A stretch of DNA of 64,000 nt from Streptomyces sp. NBC_01294 (GCF_035917235.1 NZ_CP108423.1:5423501-5487500); one strand, 5' to 3'; shown: positions 8,438 through 17,374, numbered from the stretch's first letter. The notes: generated by a model from the letters alone, not told the origin. Numbers and translations are program-made.

Positions 8438-8961
8438 GGACCGGGGCGGCCACTGCCTCCGGACCGGGGCGGGGGACAGCCCTCGGACCGTGGCGGGTCA
8501 CTGGCCCGACCGTGCCGGGCCACGGTCCCCGGACTGGAGCGGGCCACTGCCTTCGGACCGTGGCGGGTCACTGCCCTCGGACCGTGGCGGGTTACTGCCT
8601 TCGGACCACCGTGGCGGGCTACCGCCTCCAGACCGGGGAGGGTGACTGCCTTCGGACCGGGCGGGCCACGGTCCCCGGACTGGAGCGGGCCACTGCCCTC
8701 GGACCGTGGCGGGCCACTGCCTTCGGACCGAGGCGGGCCACTGGCCCCAGACCGTGGCGGGTCACTGCCCTCGGACCGAGGCGGGCCACTGGCCCCAGAC
8801 CGTGGCGGGCGACTGCCCTCGGACCGGGCGGGTTACTGCCTTCGGACCGGGGCGGGTTACTGCCTTCGGACCGGGCGGGTCACAGCCTTCGGACCGGGCG
8901 GGGCACTGCCCTCGGACCGTGGCGGGCCACTGCCTTCGGACCGAGGCGGGCCACTGCGCCC
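8438..8961. repeat. 24-bp tandem array, 22 units (minisatellite)
   Basis: Twenty-two imperfect head-to-tail units of mostly 23-24 bp (one of 27) fill nearly the whole intergenic region between two divergent genes. A typical unit begins GGACCG, has GGCGGG in the middle and ends CACTGCCTTC or CACTGCCCTC. There is higher-order structure: the unit pair at 8508-8554 recurs at 8654-8700, and the pair at 8725-8772 recurs at 8773-8820. A partial 23rd unit starts at 8962. There are no spacers, so it is not CRISPR. All frames stay open through it because the DNA has few stops; this is not evidence for coding. Confidence 0.95.
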
Positions 8962-8994
8962 GGATTGGCTCGCCCGCGCGCCCCCGGCCGCGCC

Positions 8995-9006
8995 TACCGT
9001 GCTCCC
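8995..9006 (+). promoter_or_regulatory. Leaderless -10 box of the decarboxylase gene
   Basis: TACCGT (8995-9000) lies six bases before ATG 9007, and there is no ribosome-binding site. Confidence 0.55.
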
Positions 9007-10395
9007 ATGGACCGCATGCTCGCCGCCGACCTCGCCCGGCTCCCCGACCTGCTCGACGCCACCCGCCGCGCCGCCGCCGAGGCGCTCGCCACGCTGGACG
9101 AGCGGGCCGTCGTACCGCCCGCCACCCGGCCGCACGACCCCGAGCCCCTCCCGGAGCACGCCGCCGGCGCGGACGCCGCCCTCGCCGCCTTCCGCGACCG
9201 CTGGGAGCCGCGGCTCTCGGCCTCCGCGGGCCCCCGCTACCTCGGCTTCGTCACCGGCGGAGCCACCCCCGCGGCCCTCGCCGGCGACTGGCTCACCGCC
9301 GCCCACGACCAGAACTCCAACTCCGCGCTGGACGGCGCCGGTCAGGACCTCGAACGCGAGACCGTCGGCTGGCTGCGCGAGCTCTTCCGCCTCACCCCCG
9401 CCCACACCGGCACCTTCGTCAGCGGCGCCACCATGTCCAACACCACCGGCCTCGCCATCGCCCGCGAATGGCTCGGCGAACGCCTCGGCGTCTCCCCGGC
9501 CGACCACGGCGTGGCGGCCCTCGGCAAGGTCCGCGTGCTCTCCGGCGCCCCGCACTCCTCCATCGCCAAGGCCCTCTCGGTCCTCGGTCTGGGCCGCGAC
9601 AGCCTGGTCCGGGTCCCGACCCTGCCCGGCCGCGAGGCCGTCGACCCCGCCGCCCTCGACCGCGCCCTCGCCGACACGCCCGGACCGGCCGTGGTCGTCG
9701 CCAACGCGGGCACCGTCAACACCGTCGACTTCGACGACCTCCCGGCGATCGCGGCCCTGCGCCCGCGCCACGACTTCTGGCTGCACACCGACGCCGCGTT
9801 CGGCGCCTTCGCCGCCCTCTCCCCGGACCACGCGCACCTCGCCGAAGGCCTCGACGCCTCCGACTCCCTCTGCGTCGACCTGCACAAGTGGCTCAACGTC
9901 CCCTACGACAGCGCCGTCCAGTTCACCCGCCGGCGCGACCTGCAGGCCCGCGTCTTCCAGAACTCCGCCGCCTACCTCGGCCCGCTCGGCGACACCCCCG
10001 ACCTCGTCCACCTGACCCCGGAGAACTCCCACCGGCTGCGCGCCCTCGCCGCCTGGTTCACACTGCGGGCCTACGGCCGCCAGGGCCACCGGGAGATCGT
10101 CGAACGCGACATCGCCTGCGCCCGCGCCCTGGGCGCCGCCCTGGAGCAGGACCCCGCCTTCACCCTCCTCGCCCCGGTCCGCCTCAACGTCGTCTGCTTC
10201 ACCCTCTCCGAGGCCCCCACCGCGGCCCGCCTGGCCGCCCTGCGCGAGGCGGCGGCCGCCGAGGTCTTCGTCACCCCGACCGTGTACGGGGGAACCCCCG
10301 CCCTGCGCGCCGCGTTCTCCAACTGGCGTACGACACAGGCGGACGTACGCCGGGCCGCCGAGGCCCTCCGAAAGGCAGCGAGGGAGATCGCATGA
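9007..10395 (+). CDS. PLP-dependent group II decarboxylase / aminotransferase-fold enzyme
   Basis: Cytosolic pyridoxal-phosphate enzyme of the aromatic-amino-acid/glutamate decarboxylase family. 462 residues. Visible motifs: DQNSNS and the TFVSGATMSNTTGLAIAREW cofactor loop, ANAGTVNTVDFDD, HTDAAFG (Asp to the pyridine nitrogen) and SLCVDLHKWLNVPYD with the Schiff-base Lys at residue 294. The start is ATG 9007; the open frame upstream is the tandem array and is rejected as coding. It overlaps the next gene by four bases (ATGA), so the HD-domain protein is probably co-transcribed. The amino-acid substrate is unknown. Confidence 0.9.
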   Translation: MDRMLAADLARLPDLLDATRRAAAEALATLDERAVVPPATRPHDPEPLPEHAAGADAALAAFRDRWEPRLSASAGPRYLGFVTGGATPAALAGDWLTAAHDQNSNSALDGAGQDLERETVGWLRELFRLTPAHTGTFVSGATMSNTTGLAIAREWLGERLGVSPADHGVAALGKVRVLSGAPHSSIAKALSVLGLGRDSLVRVPTLPGREAVDPAALDRALADTPGPAVVVANAGTVNTVDFDDLPAIAALRPRHDFWLHTDAAFGAFAALSPDHAHLAEGLDASDSLCVDLHKWLNVPYDSAVQFTRRRDLQARVFQNSAAYLGPLGDTPDLVHLTPENSHRLRALAAWFTLRAYGRQGHREIVERDIACARALGAALEQDPAFTLLAPVRLNVVCFTLSEAPTAARLAALREAAAAEVFVTPTVYGGTPALRAAFSNWRTTQADVRRAAEALRKAAREIA

Positions 10396-10847
10396 CGAGC
10401 CGTCCCCTGACACTCGTGGAGGTCGAGGCCCTGGCGCGCAGCGCGCACGAGGGCCAGACCGACAAGGCCGGCCGGCCGTACGCGGAGCACCTCGCGGCCG
10501 TGGCCGAAGGCGTCCGCCTGCGCGGCGGCACCCCCGAACAGCAGGCGGCGGCCTGGCTCCACGACGCGATCGAGGACGAGGCACTCAGCCTCACCTGGCT
10601 GGACTCCGCCGCGCTCCCGCAGTCCGTGAAGAACATGGTCCTCGCGGTCACCAAGCGCCCCGGCGAACCGGTCGAGCAGTACACCGCCCGCATCCTGGAC
10701 ACCCCGGGCGCCCTGCTGGTCAAGGAAGCCGACCTGGCGCACAACGCCGACCCCGTACGCCTCTCGGTGCTGGACGACCCCACCCGCGAGCGGCTGTCCG
10801 CGAAGTACGCGTATGTCCGGTCCCTCCTCGGCCTCACCACCCCTTGA
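10392..10847 (+). CDS. Small HD-domain phosphohydrolase, RelA/SpoT hydrolase-like
   Basis: 151-residue single-domain protein. The pattern KAGRPYAEHL, then AAWLHDAIED and KEADLAHNAD matches the HD (metal-dependent phosphohydrolase) domain of RelA/SpoT and of the short Mesh1-like alarmone hydrolases: His (EHL), His-Asp (LHDAIED) and a late Asp (ADLAHNAD). This suggests (p)ppGpp or a related nucleotide as substrate, by family inference only. There is no synthetase, TGS or ACT domain. ATG 10392 overlaps the stop of the decarboxylase gene, which argues for translational coupling. Confidence 0.85.
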   Translation: MTSRPLTLVEVEALARSAHEGQTDKAGRPYAEHLAAVAEGVRLRGGTPEQQAAAWLHDAIEDEALSLTWLDSAALPQSVKNMVLAVTKRPGEPVEQYTARILDTPGALLVKEADLAHNADPVRLSVLDDPTRERLSAKYAYVRSLLGLTTP

Positions 10848-11020
10848 CGCATGCGCCGCGCCCGAAACATGCCCGGCGCACATGTGGTTGGCGGAAACGG
10901 AACCACGGCTATTCGTCACGGGGCGTATAGCCGGGGCCCGTTGGTGGGAGGATGGTCCATGTGGGGGTGTGCCTCGTGCGCCCCGGGCCGACCAGGGGAC
11001 GACCGAAGGTGTGATCAGTA

Positions 11021-11215
11021 GTGGCCATTTCGCTGTCAGTGGTGGTTCTGTTGGCGGTCATCCTGGTGGTGCTGATCCGCGGCAACCACATCAAGACGGG
11101 CCCCGCCATCGTCGCGGCCCTCTTCGGTTTCTTCCTGGCGTCCAGCTCGATCGCGGACGACGTGAACCGCTTCCTGAACTCCCTCGCGACGATGATCGCG
11201 AACATCAAGCTCTGA
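11021..11215 (+). CDS. Small membrane protein, 64 residues
   Basis: Hypothetical protein starting at GTG 11021 (AISLSVVVLLAVILVVLIRG) with AAGGTG nine bases upstream. Two hydrophobic stretches (about residues 3-19 and 26-42) and a short tail with DDVNRFLNSLATMIANIKL. No functional motif. Codon use matches the host genome. A TATAGC box near 10926 could be its -10, leaving a leader of about 90 bases. Confidence 0.7.
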   Translation: MAISLSVVVLLAVILVVLIRGNHIKTGPAIVAALFGFFLASSSIADDVNRFLNSLATMIANIKL

Positions 11216-11383
11216 CCGCCGGCGCCACACCCCGCCCCCGCAACGGCGAGATCCGGTGCCCACTGTTCCATGGACACCGGCTCTGACCTGCAGCCCGGTC
11301 GAGCGCCCACCGCAATTCACCGCTTGTCCCCGCCTCTTGCCGTCTGATCGGGCACATGAAGGGCACGCGGGCCGACTCGTATG

Positions 11384-11689
11384 TCAGAGGAACATCTCCG
11401 GCATCGGGCACGCTTCCAACGCTTCGTGCGGACGATCCGCCCAGTGCCACCAGACATGCCGAGTGGGGCACTTCCACACGCCTCGGCAGACCCGCTCGTC
11501 GTCCTCTCGCCGGCACAGCACGAAGCCGCCGAACTTCATGGCCTGGCTGCACTCCGGGCAGGCCGGCACGTCGCTGGTTATGCTGCGGACCCTAATGGCG
11601 GGCTGGGCCCGGCGCGGCCGGCTGTTGCGGTCGCGGTGCCTTGCCGTCACGGCCAGGTCGGCTATGCGAGCCTTGCGCTCCGCGTCCAA
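11384..11689 (-). CDS. Small zinc-ribbon-like accessory protein
   Basis: 101 residues from TTG 11689, about 20 bases after the upstream gene's stop. The N-terminal third is Arg-rich; the rest holds ACPECSQAMKFGGFVLC and VCRGVWKCPTRHVWWHW, a CxxC...C...C pattern typical of a treble-clef or zinc-ribbon fold. Not recognised at family level. The TTG start has no good ribosome-binding site, so the true start could be internal. It lies in a patch of visibly lower GC with the next gene and near an integrase remnant, so it is probably part of an old integrated element. Confidence 0.55.
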   Translation of the reverse strand: MDAERKARIADLAVTARHRDRNSRPRRAQPAIRVRSITSDVPACPECSQAMKFGGFVLCRREDDERVCRGVWKCPTRHVWWHWADRPHEALEACPMPEMFL

Positions 11690-11707
11690 AGGTCGGCATC
11701 CGAGGTT

Positions 11708-11956
11708 TCAGTCCTCAGGCTCCGATACATCCCACTCGTCGCCTTCCACGAGATCACTGGAGGCCTCGTACCAGCGGTAATCCCACGTAGCGCGGCTCCT
11801 CACCGCTTCCACGCTGCCATAAGGAAGTTGCCCCTCCGCCGCCTCGGCCGCCGCGATGACGAGCGCGTCGTAGGCCTCCTTGATCCGCTTGCCGTGGATC
11901 GTCTGCTGCCCCATCTCAAACTCAAGCGTCACTGTGAGAATCTTCCGCTTGGCCAT
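11708..11956 (-). CDS. Small hypothetical accessory protein, 82 residues
   Basis: MAKRKILTVTLEFEMGQQTI... from ATG 11956, preceded by GAAGGGGG at good spacing. The protein is acidic at the C-terminus (VEGDEWDVSEPED) with a central Ala/Glu helix. No known domain. Hand count of 11881-11940 gives 33 G/C of 60, well below the surrounding genes, which fits acquired DNA. Probably co-transcribed with the zinc-ribbon gene downstream (same strand, 18-bp gap). Confidence 0.6.
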   Translation of the reverse strand: MAKRKILTVTLEFEMGQQTIHGKRIKEAYDALVIAAAEAAEGQLPYGSVEAVRSRATWDYRWYEASSDLVEGDEWDVSEPED

Positions 11957-12218
11957 GGAACCGCCCCCTTCTCAAGCACTGCTGCTTGAGGCGATCCAAC
12001 CAGGAGGCATCAGAGCCTCGGGCGGAAAGTCGCAATCTGAGGTCGGCAGAGCGGGTTTGGGCAGGAACGGCTGCGGGTCATCTGGCTGTACCCACCACTG
12101 TCCCCCACGCTCACCGTCACCACCCGGCAGCTCTCTGCTGGCTCCTCAAGCACCGCTGGGAGCCCGTCCTCGGCGGCGTCAACCTGGCGGAGATCTGGCC
12201 GCCCTCATACGGAGCCGA

Positions 12219-12314
12219 CGGGCCGGCAGCCGGACCACGGGACCGGACGCGCGGGCAACGGGCGCCGGCACGCGGGAGTTGATGACGCGCATGGGCCACA
12301 GCACCGCACGCGCC
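12219..12314 (+). pseudogene. Tyrosine-recombinase (integrase) C-terminal remnant
   Basis: One frame reads TGAGTRELMTRMGHSTARA, matching the segment of Streptomyces element integrases between the catalytic RHTG motif and the catalytic Tyr (typically TGASTRELMxRMGHSTxRAA then YQHAT). The RHTG position reads RTTG, the frame decays on both sides and no YQHAT follows. No intact integrase remains. It lies about 70 bp from the 3' end of tRNA-Gly, the usual place for an integrase gene. Confidence 0.6.
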
Positions 12315-12336
12315 GATCGGGGCCCCGGGAACGACG

Positions 12337-12375
12337 AAGGGCCAGGTCGAGGAGATGTCCTCTGACCTGGCCCTT
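12337..12375. terminator. Terminator-like hairpin beside tRNA-Gly
   Basis: 12-bp perfect stem (12337-12348 / 12364-12375), extended by five more pairs around a one-base bulge. It lies just beyond the tRNA 3' end. Confidence 0.65.
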
Positions 12376-12385
12376 TGTACTTCAG

Positions 12386-12456
12386 AGCGGGTGACGGGAA
12401 TCGAACCCGCGTAGCTAGTTTGGAAGACTAGTGCTCTACCATTGAGCTACACCCGC
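12386..12456 (-). tRNA. tRNA-Gly (UCC)
   Basis: 71-nt cloverleaf on the minus strand: acceptor GCGGGTG/CACCCGC, D arm GCTC..GAGC, anticodon stem CTAGT/ACTAG around loop CTTCCAA (anticodon TCC), T loop TTCGATT, discriminator T. CCA is not encoded. Its 3' end faces the decayed integrase. Confidence 0.95.
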
Positions 12457-12625
12457 AACGCGCGCGCCGCAGGTCCGGGGACCGCGGCACGGACAGCATC
12501 CTAGCGGGTCGCTCCCGGGGAGTGCACACCGCGTTTCGCGGCCGCGCCGGAGACCTGCCGGAAAGACGTCGGGAAACCCCGCGCATCAGAGGGTCTCCAT
12601 GCATGTACCCTACGTGTCGCACCGA

Positions 12626-12702
12626 CGGGGTGTGGCGCAGCTTGGTAGCGCGTCCGCTTTGGGAGCGGAAGGTCGTCGGTTCGAATCCGGCCACCCCGAC
12701 CA
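12626..12702 (+). tRNA. tRNA-Pro (UGG)
   Basis: Acceptor CGGGGTG/CACCCCG, D loop AGCTTGGTAGC, anticodon loop TTTGGGA (anticodon TGG), T arm GGTTCGAATCC, discriminator A, and an encoded CCA at 12700-12702. A TACCCT box at 12606-12611 is a plausible -10. Confidence 0.95.
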
Positions 12703-12751
12703 ACCAGCAGTGTCCCCTTCGAGATCTGTCGGGGGTTTCCACAAGATCGCG

Positions 12752-12782
12752 TTGTGGGCTGATTGCCGCTTGCGGTTACTAT
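12752..12782 (+). promoter_or_regulatory. Possible promoter of tig
   Basis: TTGTGG (12752-12757) and TACTAT (12777-12782) separated by 19 bp. Transcription would begin near 12789, giving a leader of about 100 bases before tig. Confidence 0.4.
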
Positions 12783-12890
12783 GCAAGCTGCGTGCCCGTG
12801 TGTCTGATGTACCGGGCCGAAGTCCGCTGAACCGCTGAATCGCAGCGCGACGGCAGAATCCCCAGCAGTCAGCCACAAGGAGACCGAACC

Positions 12891-14279
12891 GTGAAGAGCG
12901 CCGTGGAGACCCTGAACCCGACTCGGGTTCGGCTCACTGTTGAGGTGCCCTTCGAGGAGCTCAAGGACAGCCTCGACGCGGCGTACAAGAAGATCAACCA
13001 GCAGGTCACGGTGAAGGGCTTCCGCAAGGGCAAGATCCCGGCCCGCGTCATCGACCAGCGCTTCGGCCGCGGTGCGGTGCTGGAGGAGGCCGTCAACGAC
13101 GCCCTCCCGAAGTTCTACACCGAGGCGGTCAACGAGGCCGACCTGAACCCGCTGGGCCAGCCCGAGGTGGACATCACGGAGCTGAAGGACGGCGAGCTGC
13201 TGGCCTTCACCGCCGAGGTCGACGTCCGTCCCGAGATCGAGATCCCGGACTACTCCGGCATCGAGGTCGAGGTCGACGCCATCGAGGTCTCCGACGAGGA
13301 CGTCGAGAAGTCGGTCGAGCAGCTGCGCGGCCGCTTCGCGTCCACCAAGGACGTCGAGCGCGCCGCCGCCGAGGGTGACGTCGTCACCATCGACCTCGAG
13401 GCCAAGGTCGACGGCGAGGTGCTGCCCGACGGCGTCGCCTCCGACGTCGCCTACACCATCGGCTCGGGCGAGCTCCTCGAGGGCATCGACGAGGCCGTCA
13501 CGGGCCTGGAGGCCGGTGGCGAGGCCACCTTCACCTCCCAGCTGAAGGGCGGCTCCGCCGAGGGCAAGGACGCCGAGGTCACCGTCAAGGTCACCAAGGT
13601 CTCCGCCAAGGAGCTCCCGGAGCTGGACGACGAGTTCGCGCAGATGGCGAGCGAGTTCGACACCCTCGAGGACCTCAAGGCCGACAGCCGCAAGCGCCTC
13701 GAGAACATGAAGCAGTACGACCAGGCCACGCAGGCCCAGGAGCGCGTCCTGGAGAAGCTGCTGGAGCTCGTCGAGGTCCCGATCCCCGAGAAGCTCCTCG
13801 CGGACGAGGTCCAGACCCGCAAGCACAACCTCGAGCACCACCAGCTCGGCCAGATGGGTCTGACCATCGAGAAGTACCTGGAGTTCCAGGGCAAGACGGT
13901 CGAGGAGTTCGACGCCGAGACCTCCGAGCAGGCGATCAAGGGCATCAAGACCCAGTTCGTCCTCGACGCGCTGGTCAACAAGGAGAAGCTGGGCGTCGAC
14001 CAGGAGGAGCTCACCGAGCACCTCATGCGCCGCGCCGCGTCCTCCGGCATGTCCCCCGACCAGTTCGCCCAGGCCGTGGTCGAGGGTGGCCAGGTTCCGA
14101 TGCTGGTCGGCGAGGTCGCCCGCGGCAAGGCCCTCGCGGTCGTCGTCGAGGCCTCCAAGGTCGTCGACACCAACGGTGAGGTCGTCGACCTGTCCGACGA
14201 GGACGAGGAGCAGGCCACCGAGACGGTCGAGGCCGTCGTCGACGGTGACGACGAGGTCAAGGCCGACGAGGCCAAGTAA
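12891..14279 (+). CDS. tig: Trigger factor (ribosome-associated chaperone)
   Basis: Binds nascent chains at the ribosome exit tunnel and has peptidyl-prolyl isomerase activity. 462 residues from GTG 12891, with AAGGAG about eight bases upstream. The ribosome-binding signature [17 protein letters not shown] is in the N-terminal domain; an FKBP-like domain follows (around residues 160-245, [15 protein letters not shown]...); the C-terminal helical chaperone domain ends in a very acidic tail ([15 protein letters not shown]...). It lies upstream of clpP1, as in many bacteria, and ends in a strong terminator. Confidence 0.97.
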   Translation: MKSAVETLNPTRVRLTVEVPFEELKDSLDAAYKKINQQVTVKGFRKGKIPARVIDQRFGRGAVLEEAVNDALPKFYTEAVNEADLNPLGQPEVDITELKDGELLAFTAEVDVRPEIEIPDYSGIEVEVDAIEVSDEDVEKSVEQLRGRFASTKDVERAAAEGDVVTIDLEAKVDGEVLPDGVASDVAYTIGSGELLEGIDEAVTGLEAGGEATFTSQLKGGSAEGKDAEVTVKVTKVSAKELPELDDEFAQMASEFDTLEDLKADSRKRLENMKQYDQATQAQERVLEKLLELVEVPIPEKLLADEVQTRKHNLEHHQLGQMGLTIEKYLEFQGKTVEEFDAETSEQAIKGIKTQFVLDALVNKEKLGVDQEELTEHLMRRAASSGMSPDQFAQAVVEGGQVPMLVGEVARGKALAVVVEASKVVDTNGEVVDLSDEDEEQATETVEAVVDGDDEVKADEAK

Positions 14280-14330
14280 CACCTCGGGCGTAGCCCGCTG
14301 AGCAGTACCCCGCAGTACTCAGCAGTGCCC

Positions 14331-14366
14331 CGAAGGGCCCGGACGCAGCCGCGTCCGGGCCCTTCG
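14331..14366 (+). terminator. Terminator after tig
   Basis: Perfect 16-bp stem (14331-14346 / 14351-14366) with loop AGCC. Confidence 0.85.
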
Positions 14367-14395
14367 GCATGGGCCCGAAAGGCTCTCGGAGCTTG

Positions 14396-14409
14396 CGCTC
14401 CGAGCGAAC
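14396..14409 (-). promoter_or_regulatory. ClgR-type operator upstream of clpP1
   Basis: Read on the minus strand the site is GTTCGC-TCGGA-GCG, an exact match to the published ClgR operator pattern GTTCGC-N5-GCG of Streptomyces clp promoters. It lies about 50-60 bp upstream of the likely clpP1 transcription start (TAGGGT at 14448-14453 as -10, no good -35), the position expected for an activator. Confidence 0.7.
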
Positions 14410-14575
14410 AGTTCAGGAAGCGGGATCGTGTTGTCCTACCTGCGCGTTAGGGTCCATGAGTACGAGGGCACGTGAGTACCCGGAAGCTGGCGGACCCGTC
14501 CGCACCGGCCGGACCGGGCCCCAGTAACGAGACGCTGAGACGGCGCATGGCCGTCGGAGACGAGCAGGTGGATAC

Positions 14576-15193
14576 GTGACGAATCTGAAGCCTTACGCCG
14601 CGGGTGAGCCGTCCATCGGTGGCGGCCTCGGCGACCATGTCTACAACCGGCTGCTCGGCGAGCGCATCATCTTCCTCGGCCAGCAGGTCGACGACGACAT
14701 CGCCAACAAGATCACCGCGCAGCTCCTGCTCCTGGCCGCCGAGCCGGAGAAGGACATCTACCTCTACATCAACAGCCCCGGTGGCTCGGTGACGGCCGGC
14801 ATGGCCGTCTACGACACCATGCAGTACATCCCGAACGACGTCGTCACCATCGGCATGGGCATGGCGGCCTCGATGGGCCAGTTCCTGCTCACCGGTGGCG
14901 CCAAGGGCAAGCGCTTCGCCCTGCCGAACACCGACATCCTGATGCACCAGGGCTCCGCCGGCATCGGCGGCACCGCGTCGGACATCAAGATCCAGGCCCA
15001 GTACCTGCTGCGCACCAAGCAGCGGATGGCCGAGATCACCGCGTTCCACTCGGGCCAGACCGTCGAGGCGATCATCCGTGACGGTGACCGCGACCGTTGG
15101 TTCACCTCTCAGGAGGCCAAGGACTACGGCCTCATCGACGAGATCATCTCGGCCGCGTCCAACGTGCCGGGCGGCGGCGGCACCGGGGCCTGA
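14576..15193 (+). CDS. clpP1: ATP-dependent Clp protease proteolytic subunit 1
   Basis: Serine peptidase that forms the proteolytic chamber with ClpP2 and is fed by ClpX or ClpC. 205 residues from GTG 14576. The catalytic triad is visible: Ser99 (GMAASMG), His124 (ILMHQG) and an Asp near 173 (DRDRWF). [11 protein letters not shown] shapes the oxyanion region. An AGCAGG-type site precedes the start. A ClgR-like operator lies upstream, so expression is likely stress-activated. The clpP2 gene starts about 70 bp downstream, consistent with a clpP1P2 operon. Confidence 0.97.
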   Translation: MTNLKPYAAGEPSIGGGLGDHVYNRLLGERIIFLGQQVDDDIANKITAQLLLLAAEPEKDIYLYINSPGGSVTAGMAVYDTMQYIPNDVVTIGMGMAASMGQFLLTGGAKGKRFALPNTDILMHQGSAGIGGTASDIKIQAQYLLRTKQRMAEITAFHSGQTVEAIIRDGDRDRWFTSQEAKDYGLIDEIISAASNVPGGGGTGA

Positions 15194-15264
15194 TCCCGGC
15201 TCCCGCCCGTCAGTACCCAGCAGCCGACAGCCCGCAGAACGCCACCAGGACGGTGAACACCCAG

Positions 15265-15921
15265 ATGCACATGAACAACCTCTCCCCCGCGAGCGGCCTC
15301 TACTCCGGCCCGCAGGTGGACAACCGCTACGTCATCCCGCGCTTCGTCGAGCGCACCTCGCAGGGCGTGCGCGAGTACGACCCGTACGCGAAGCTCTTCG
15401 AGGAGCGCGTGATCTTCCTCGGCGTGCAGATCGACGACGCCTCGGCCAACGACGTCATGGCGCAGCTGCTGTGCCTGGAGTCGATGGACCCGGACCGCGA
15501 CATCTCGATCTACATCAACAGCCCCGGCGGCTCCTTCACCGCGCTGACGGCGATCTACGACACGATGCAGTTCGTGAAGCCGGACATCCAGACGGTCTGC
15601 ATGGGCCAGGCTGCCTCCGCCGCCGCGGTCCTGCTCGCCGCCGGCACCCCCGGCAAGCGCATGGCCCTGCCGAACGCCCGCGTGCTGATCCACCAGCCCT
15701 CCGGTGGCACCGGCCGTGAGCAGCTCTCGGACCTGGAGATCGCGGCCAACGAGATCCTGCGCATGCGCGACCAGCTGGAGAACATGCTGGCCAAGCACTC
15801 GACGACGCCGATCGAGAAGATCCGCGACGACATCGAGCGCGACAAGATCCTCACGGCCGAGGACGCGCTCGCGTACGGCCTGATCGACCAGATCATCTCC
15901 ACCCGTAAGAGCTCGCACTGA
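15265..15921 (+). CDS. clpP2: ATP-dependent Clp protease proteolytic subunit 2
   Basis: Partner of ClpP1. 218 residues from ATG 15265; GTG 15253 and ATG 15271 are alternative starts, and the ribosome-binding site (AGGA near 15247) does not decide between them. Triad Ser118 (GQAASAAA) and His143 (VLIHQPSGG), with the Asp in the [11 protein letters not shown] region. The N-terminal [22 protein letters not shown] segment is typical of actinobacterial ClpP2 and includes propeptide residues. It is separated from clpX by a GC-rich hairpin. Confidence 0.96.
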   Translation: MHMNNLSPASGLYSGPQVDNRYVIPRFVERTSQGVREYDPYAKLFEERVIFLGVQIDDASANDVMAQLLCLESMDPDRDISIYINSPGGSFTALTAIYDTMQFVKPDIQTVCMGQAASAAAVLLAAGTPGKRMALPNARVLIHQPSGGTGREQLSDLEIAANEILRMRDQLENMLAKHSTTPIEKIRDDIERDKILTAEDALAYGLIDQIISTRKSSH

Positions 15922-15979
15922 TCCTTGCCGCCAATTGGCTGGGGCGCGTCGCCGGATTCGGCGATGTGAACCACGTCAA

Positions 15980-16001
15980 GGGGGCCCCGCACGGGGCCCC
16001 C
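15980..16001. terminator. Hairpin between clpP2 and clpX
   Basis: 10-bp inverted repeat (15980-15989 / 15992-16001) of G and C runs. Likely terminates or attenuates clpP1P2 transcription before clpX. Confidence 0.6.
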
Positions 16002-16074
16002 GGCAAGGTACCGTCGGATATGAGGCACCAGGAGCGCTGAACCAGGCGTCTCCCAGGCGAAGGGGATTCACCTC

Positions 16075-17361
16075 GTGGCACGCATCGGTGACGGCGGCGA
16101 CCTGCTCAAGTGCTCGTTCTGCGGAAAGAGCCAGAAGCAGGTGAAGAAGCTCATCGCAGGACCCGGTGTGTACATCTGCGACGAGTGCATCGACCTCTGC
16201 AACGAGATCATCGAAGAGGAGCTCGCGGAGACCTCCGAGGTCCGGTGGGAGGAACTCCCCAAGCCCCGTGAGATCTACGAGTTCCTGGAGAGCTACGTCG
16301 TCGGCCAGGAGCCGGCGAAGAAGGCGCTCTCGGTAGCGGTCTACAACCACTACAAGCGCGTCCAGGCCGGCGAGAACGGCGGCGCGCAGGGCCGGGACGA
16401 CGCGATCGAGCTCGCGAAGTCCAACATCCTGCTGCTGGGCCCCACGGGCTCGGGCAAGACGCTGCTGGCCCAGACCCTGGCCCGCATGCTCAACGTCCCG
16501 TTCGCCATCGCCGACGCGACGGCGCTGACGGAGGCCGGGTACGTCGGCGAGGACGTCGAGAACATCCTGCTGAAGCTGATCCAGGCCGCCGACTACGACG
16601 TCAAGAAGGCCGAAACCGGGATCATCTACATCGACGAGATCGACAAGGTCGCCCGCAAGAGCGAGAACCCGTCGATCACGCGCGATGTCTCGGGTGAAGG
16701 CGTCCAGCAGGCCCTCCTGAAGATCCTGGAAGGCACGACCGCCTCCGTCCCGCCGCAGGGCGGCCGGAAGCACCCGCACCAGGAGTTCATCCAGATCGAC
16801 ACGACGAACGTGCTCTTCATCGTGGGCGGCGCCTTCGCCGGCCTGGAGAAGATCATCGAGTCGCGTGCGGGTGCGAAGGGCATCGGCTTCGGGGCGACGA
16901 TCCGCTCGAAGCGCGAGATCGAGGCGAGCGACCAGTTCCACGAGGTCATGCCGGAGGACCTGGTGAAGTTCGGGATGATCCCCGAGTTCATCGGCCGCCT
17001 CCCCGTGCTGACCTCCGTGCACAACCTGGACCGCGAGGCCCTGCTCCAGATCCTCATCGAGCCGCGCAACGCACTGGTGAAGCAGTACCAGCGCCTGTTC
17101 GAACTCGACGGTGTGGAACTGGACTTCGAGCGCGAGGCCCTCGAAGCCATCGCCGACCAGGCCATCCTCCGCCAGACGGGCGCGCGCGGCCTGCGCGCCA
17201 TCATGGAGGAGGTCCTCATGTCGGTGATGTACGAGGTCCCGTCCCGCAAGGACGTGGCCCGCGTGGTCATCACCTCGGACGTGGTCCGCTCCAACGTGAA
17301 CCCGACGCTGGTCCCGCGCATCGTCCCGAAGGACCAGGGCCCGCACGAGAAGTCCGCGTAG
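16075..17361 (+). CDS. clpX: ClpX, AAA+ unfoldase of the Clp protease
   Basis: Hexameric ATPase that recognises, unfolds and translocates substrates into ClpP1P2. 428 residues from GTG 16075, with GAAGGGG upstream. N-terminal C4 zinc domain (Cys13, 16, 35, 38), Walker A GPTGSGKT at about 122-129, Walker [10 protein letters not shown] at about 183-191, and the ClpX-specific GYVGEDVEN and [12 protein letters not shown] segments. It has its own 153-bp upstream region, so a separate promoter is likely. Confidence 0.98.
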   Translation: MARIGDGGDLLKCSFCGKSQKQVKKLIAGPGVYICDECIDLCNEIIEEELAETSEVRWEELPKPREIYEFLESYVVGQEPAKKALSVAVYNHYKRVQAGENGGAQGRDDAIELAKSNILLLGPTGSGKTLLAQTLARMLNVPFAIADATALTEAGYVGEDVENILLKLIQAADYDVKKAETGIIYIDEIDKVARKSENPSITRDVSGEGVQQALLKILEGTTASVPPQGGRKHPHQEFIQIDTTNVLFIVGGAFAGLEKIIESRAGAKGIGFGATIRSKREIEASDQFHEVMPEDLVKFGMIPEFIGRLPVLTSVHNLDREALLQILIEPRNALVKQYQRLFELDGVELDFEREALEAIADQAILRQTGARGLRAIMEEVLMSVMYEVPSRKDVARVVITSDVVRSNVNPTLVPRIVPKDQGPHEKSA

Positions 17362-17374
17362 CCGTCAGCCGCAA

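Larger units (their letters stand above)
11957..12385. other. Non-coding accessory stretch next to tRNA-Gly
   Basis: 429 bp without an intact gene. It contains the integrase remnant (12219-12314) and a terminator-like hairpin (12337-12375). The remainder shows no recognisable coding or RNA feature; open frames across it lack consistent codon bias. Confidence 0.6.

Noticed and set aside
8438..8961. CRISPR array
   Set aside because: Units are contiguous with no unique spacers and no cas genes lie nearby.
8512..10395. Open frame running through the tandem array into the decarboxylase
   Set aside because: The array mixes 23-, 24- and 27-bp units and stays open in several frames; the enzyme homology starts at 9007, which also has a leaderless promoter.
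11880..12365. Intact 161-residue gene covering the integrase fragment
   Set aside because: Only the C-terminal part resembles an integrase; the rest lacks homology and codon bias, and it overlaps the real minus-strand gene at 11708-11956.
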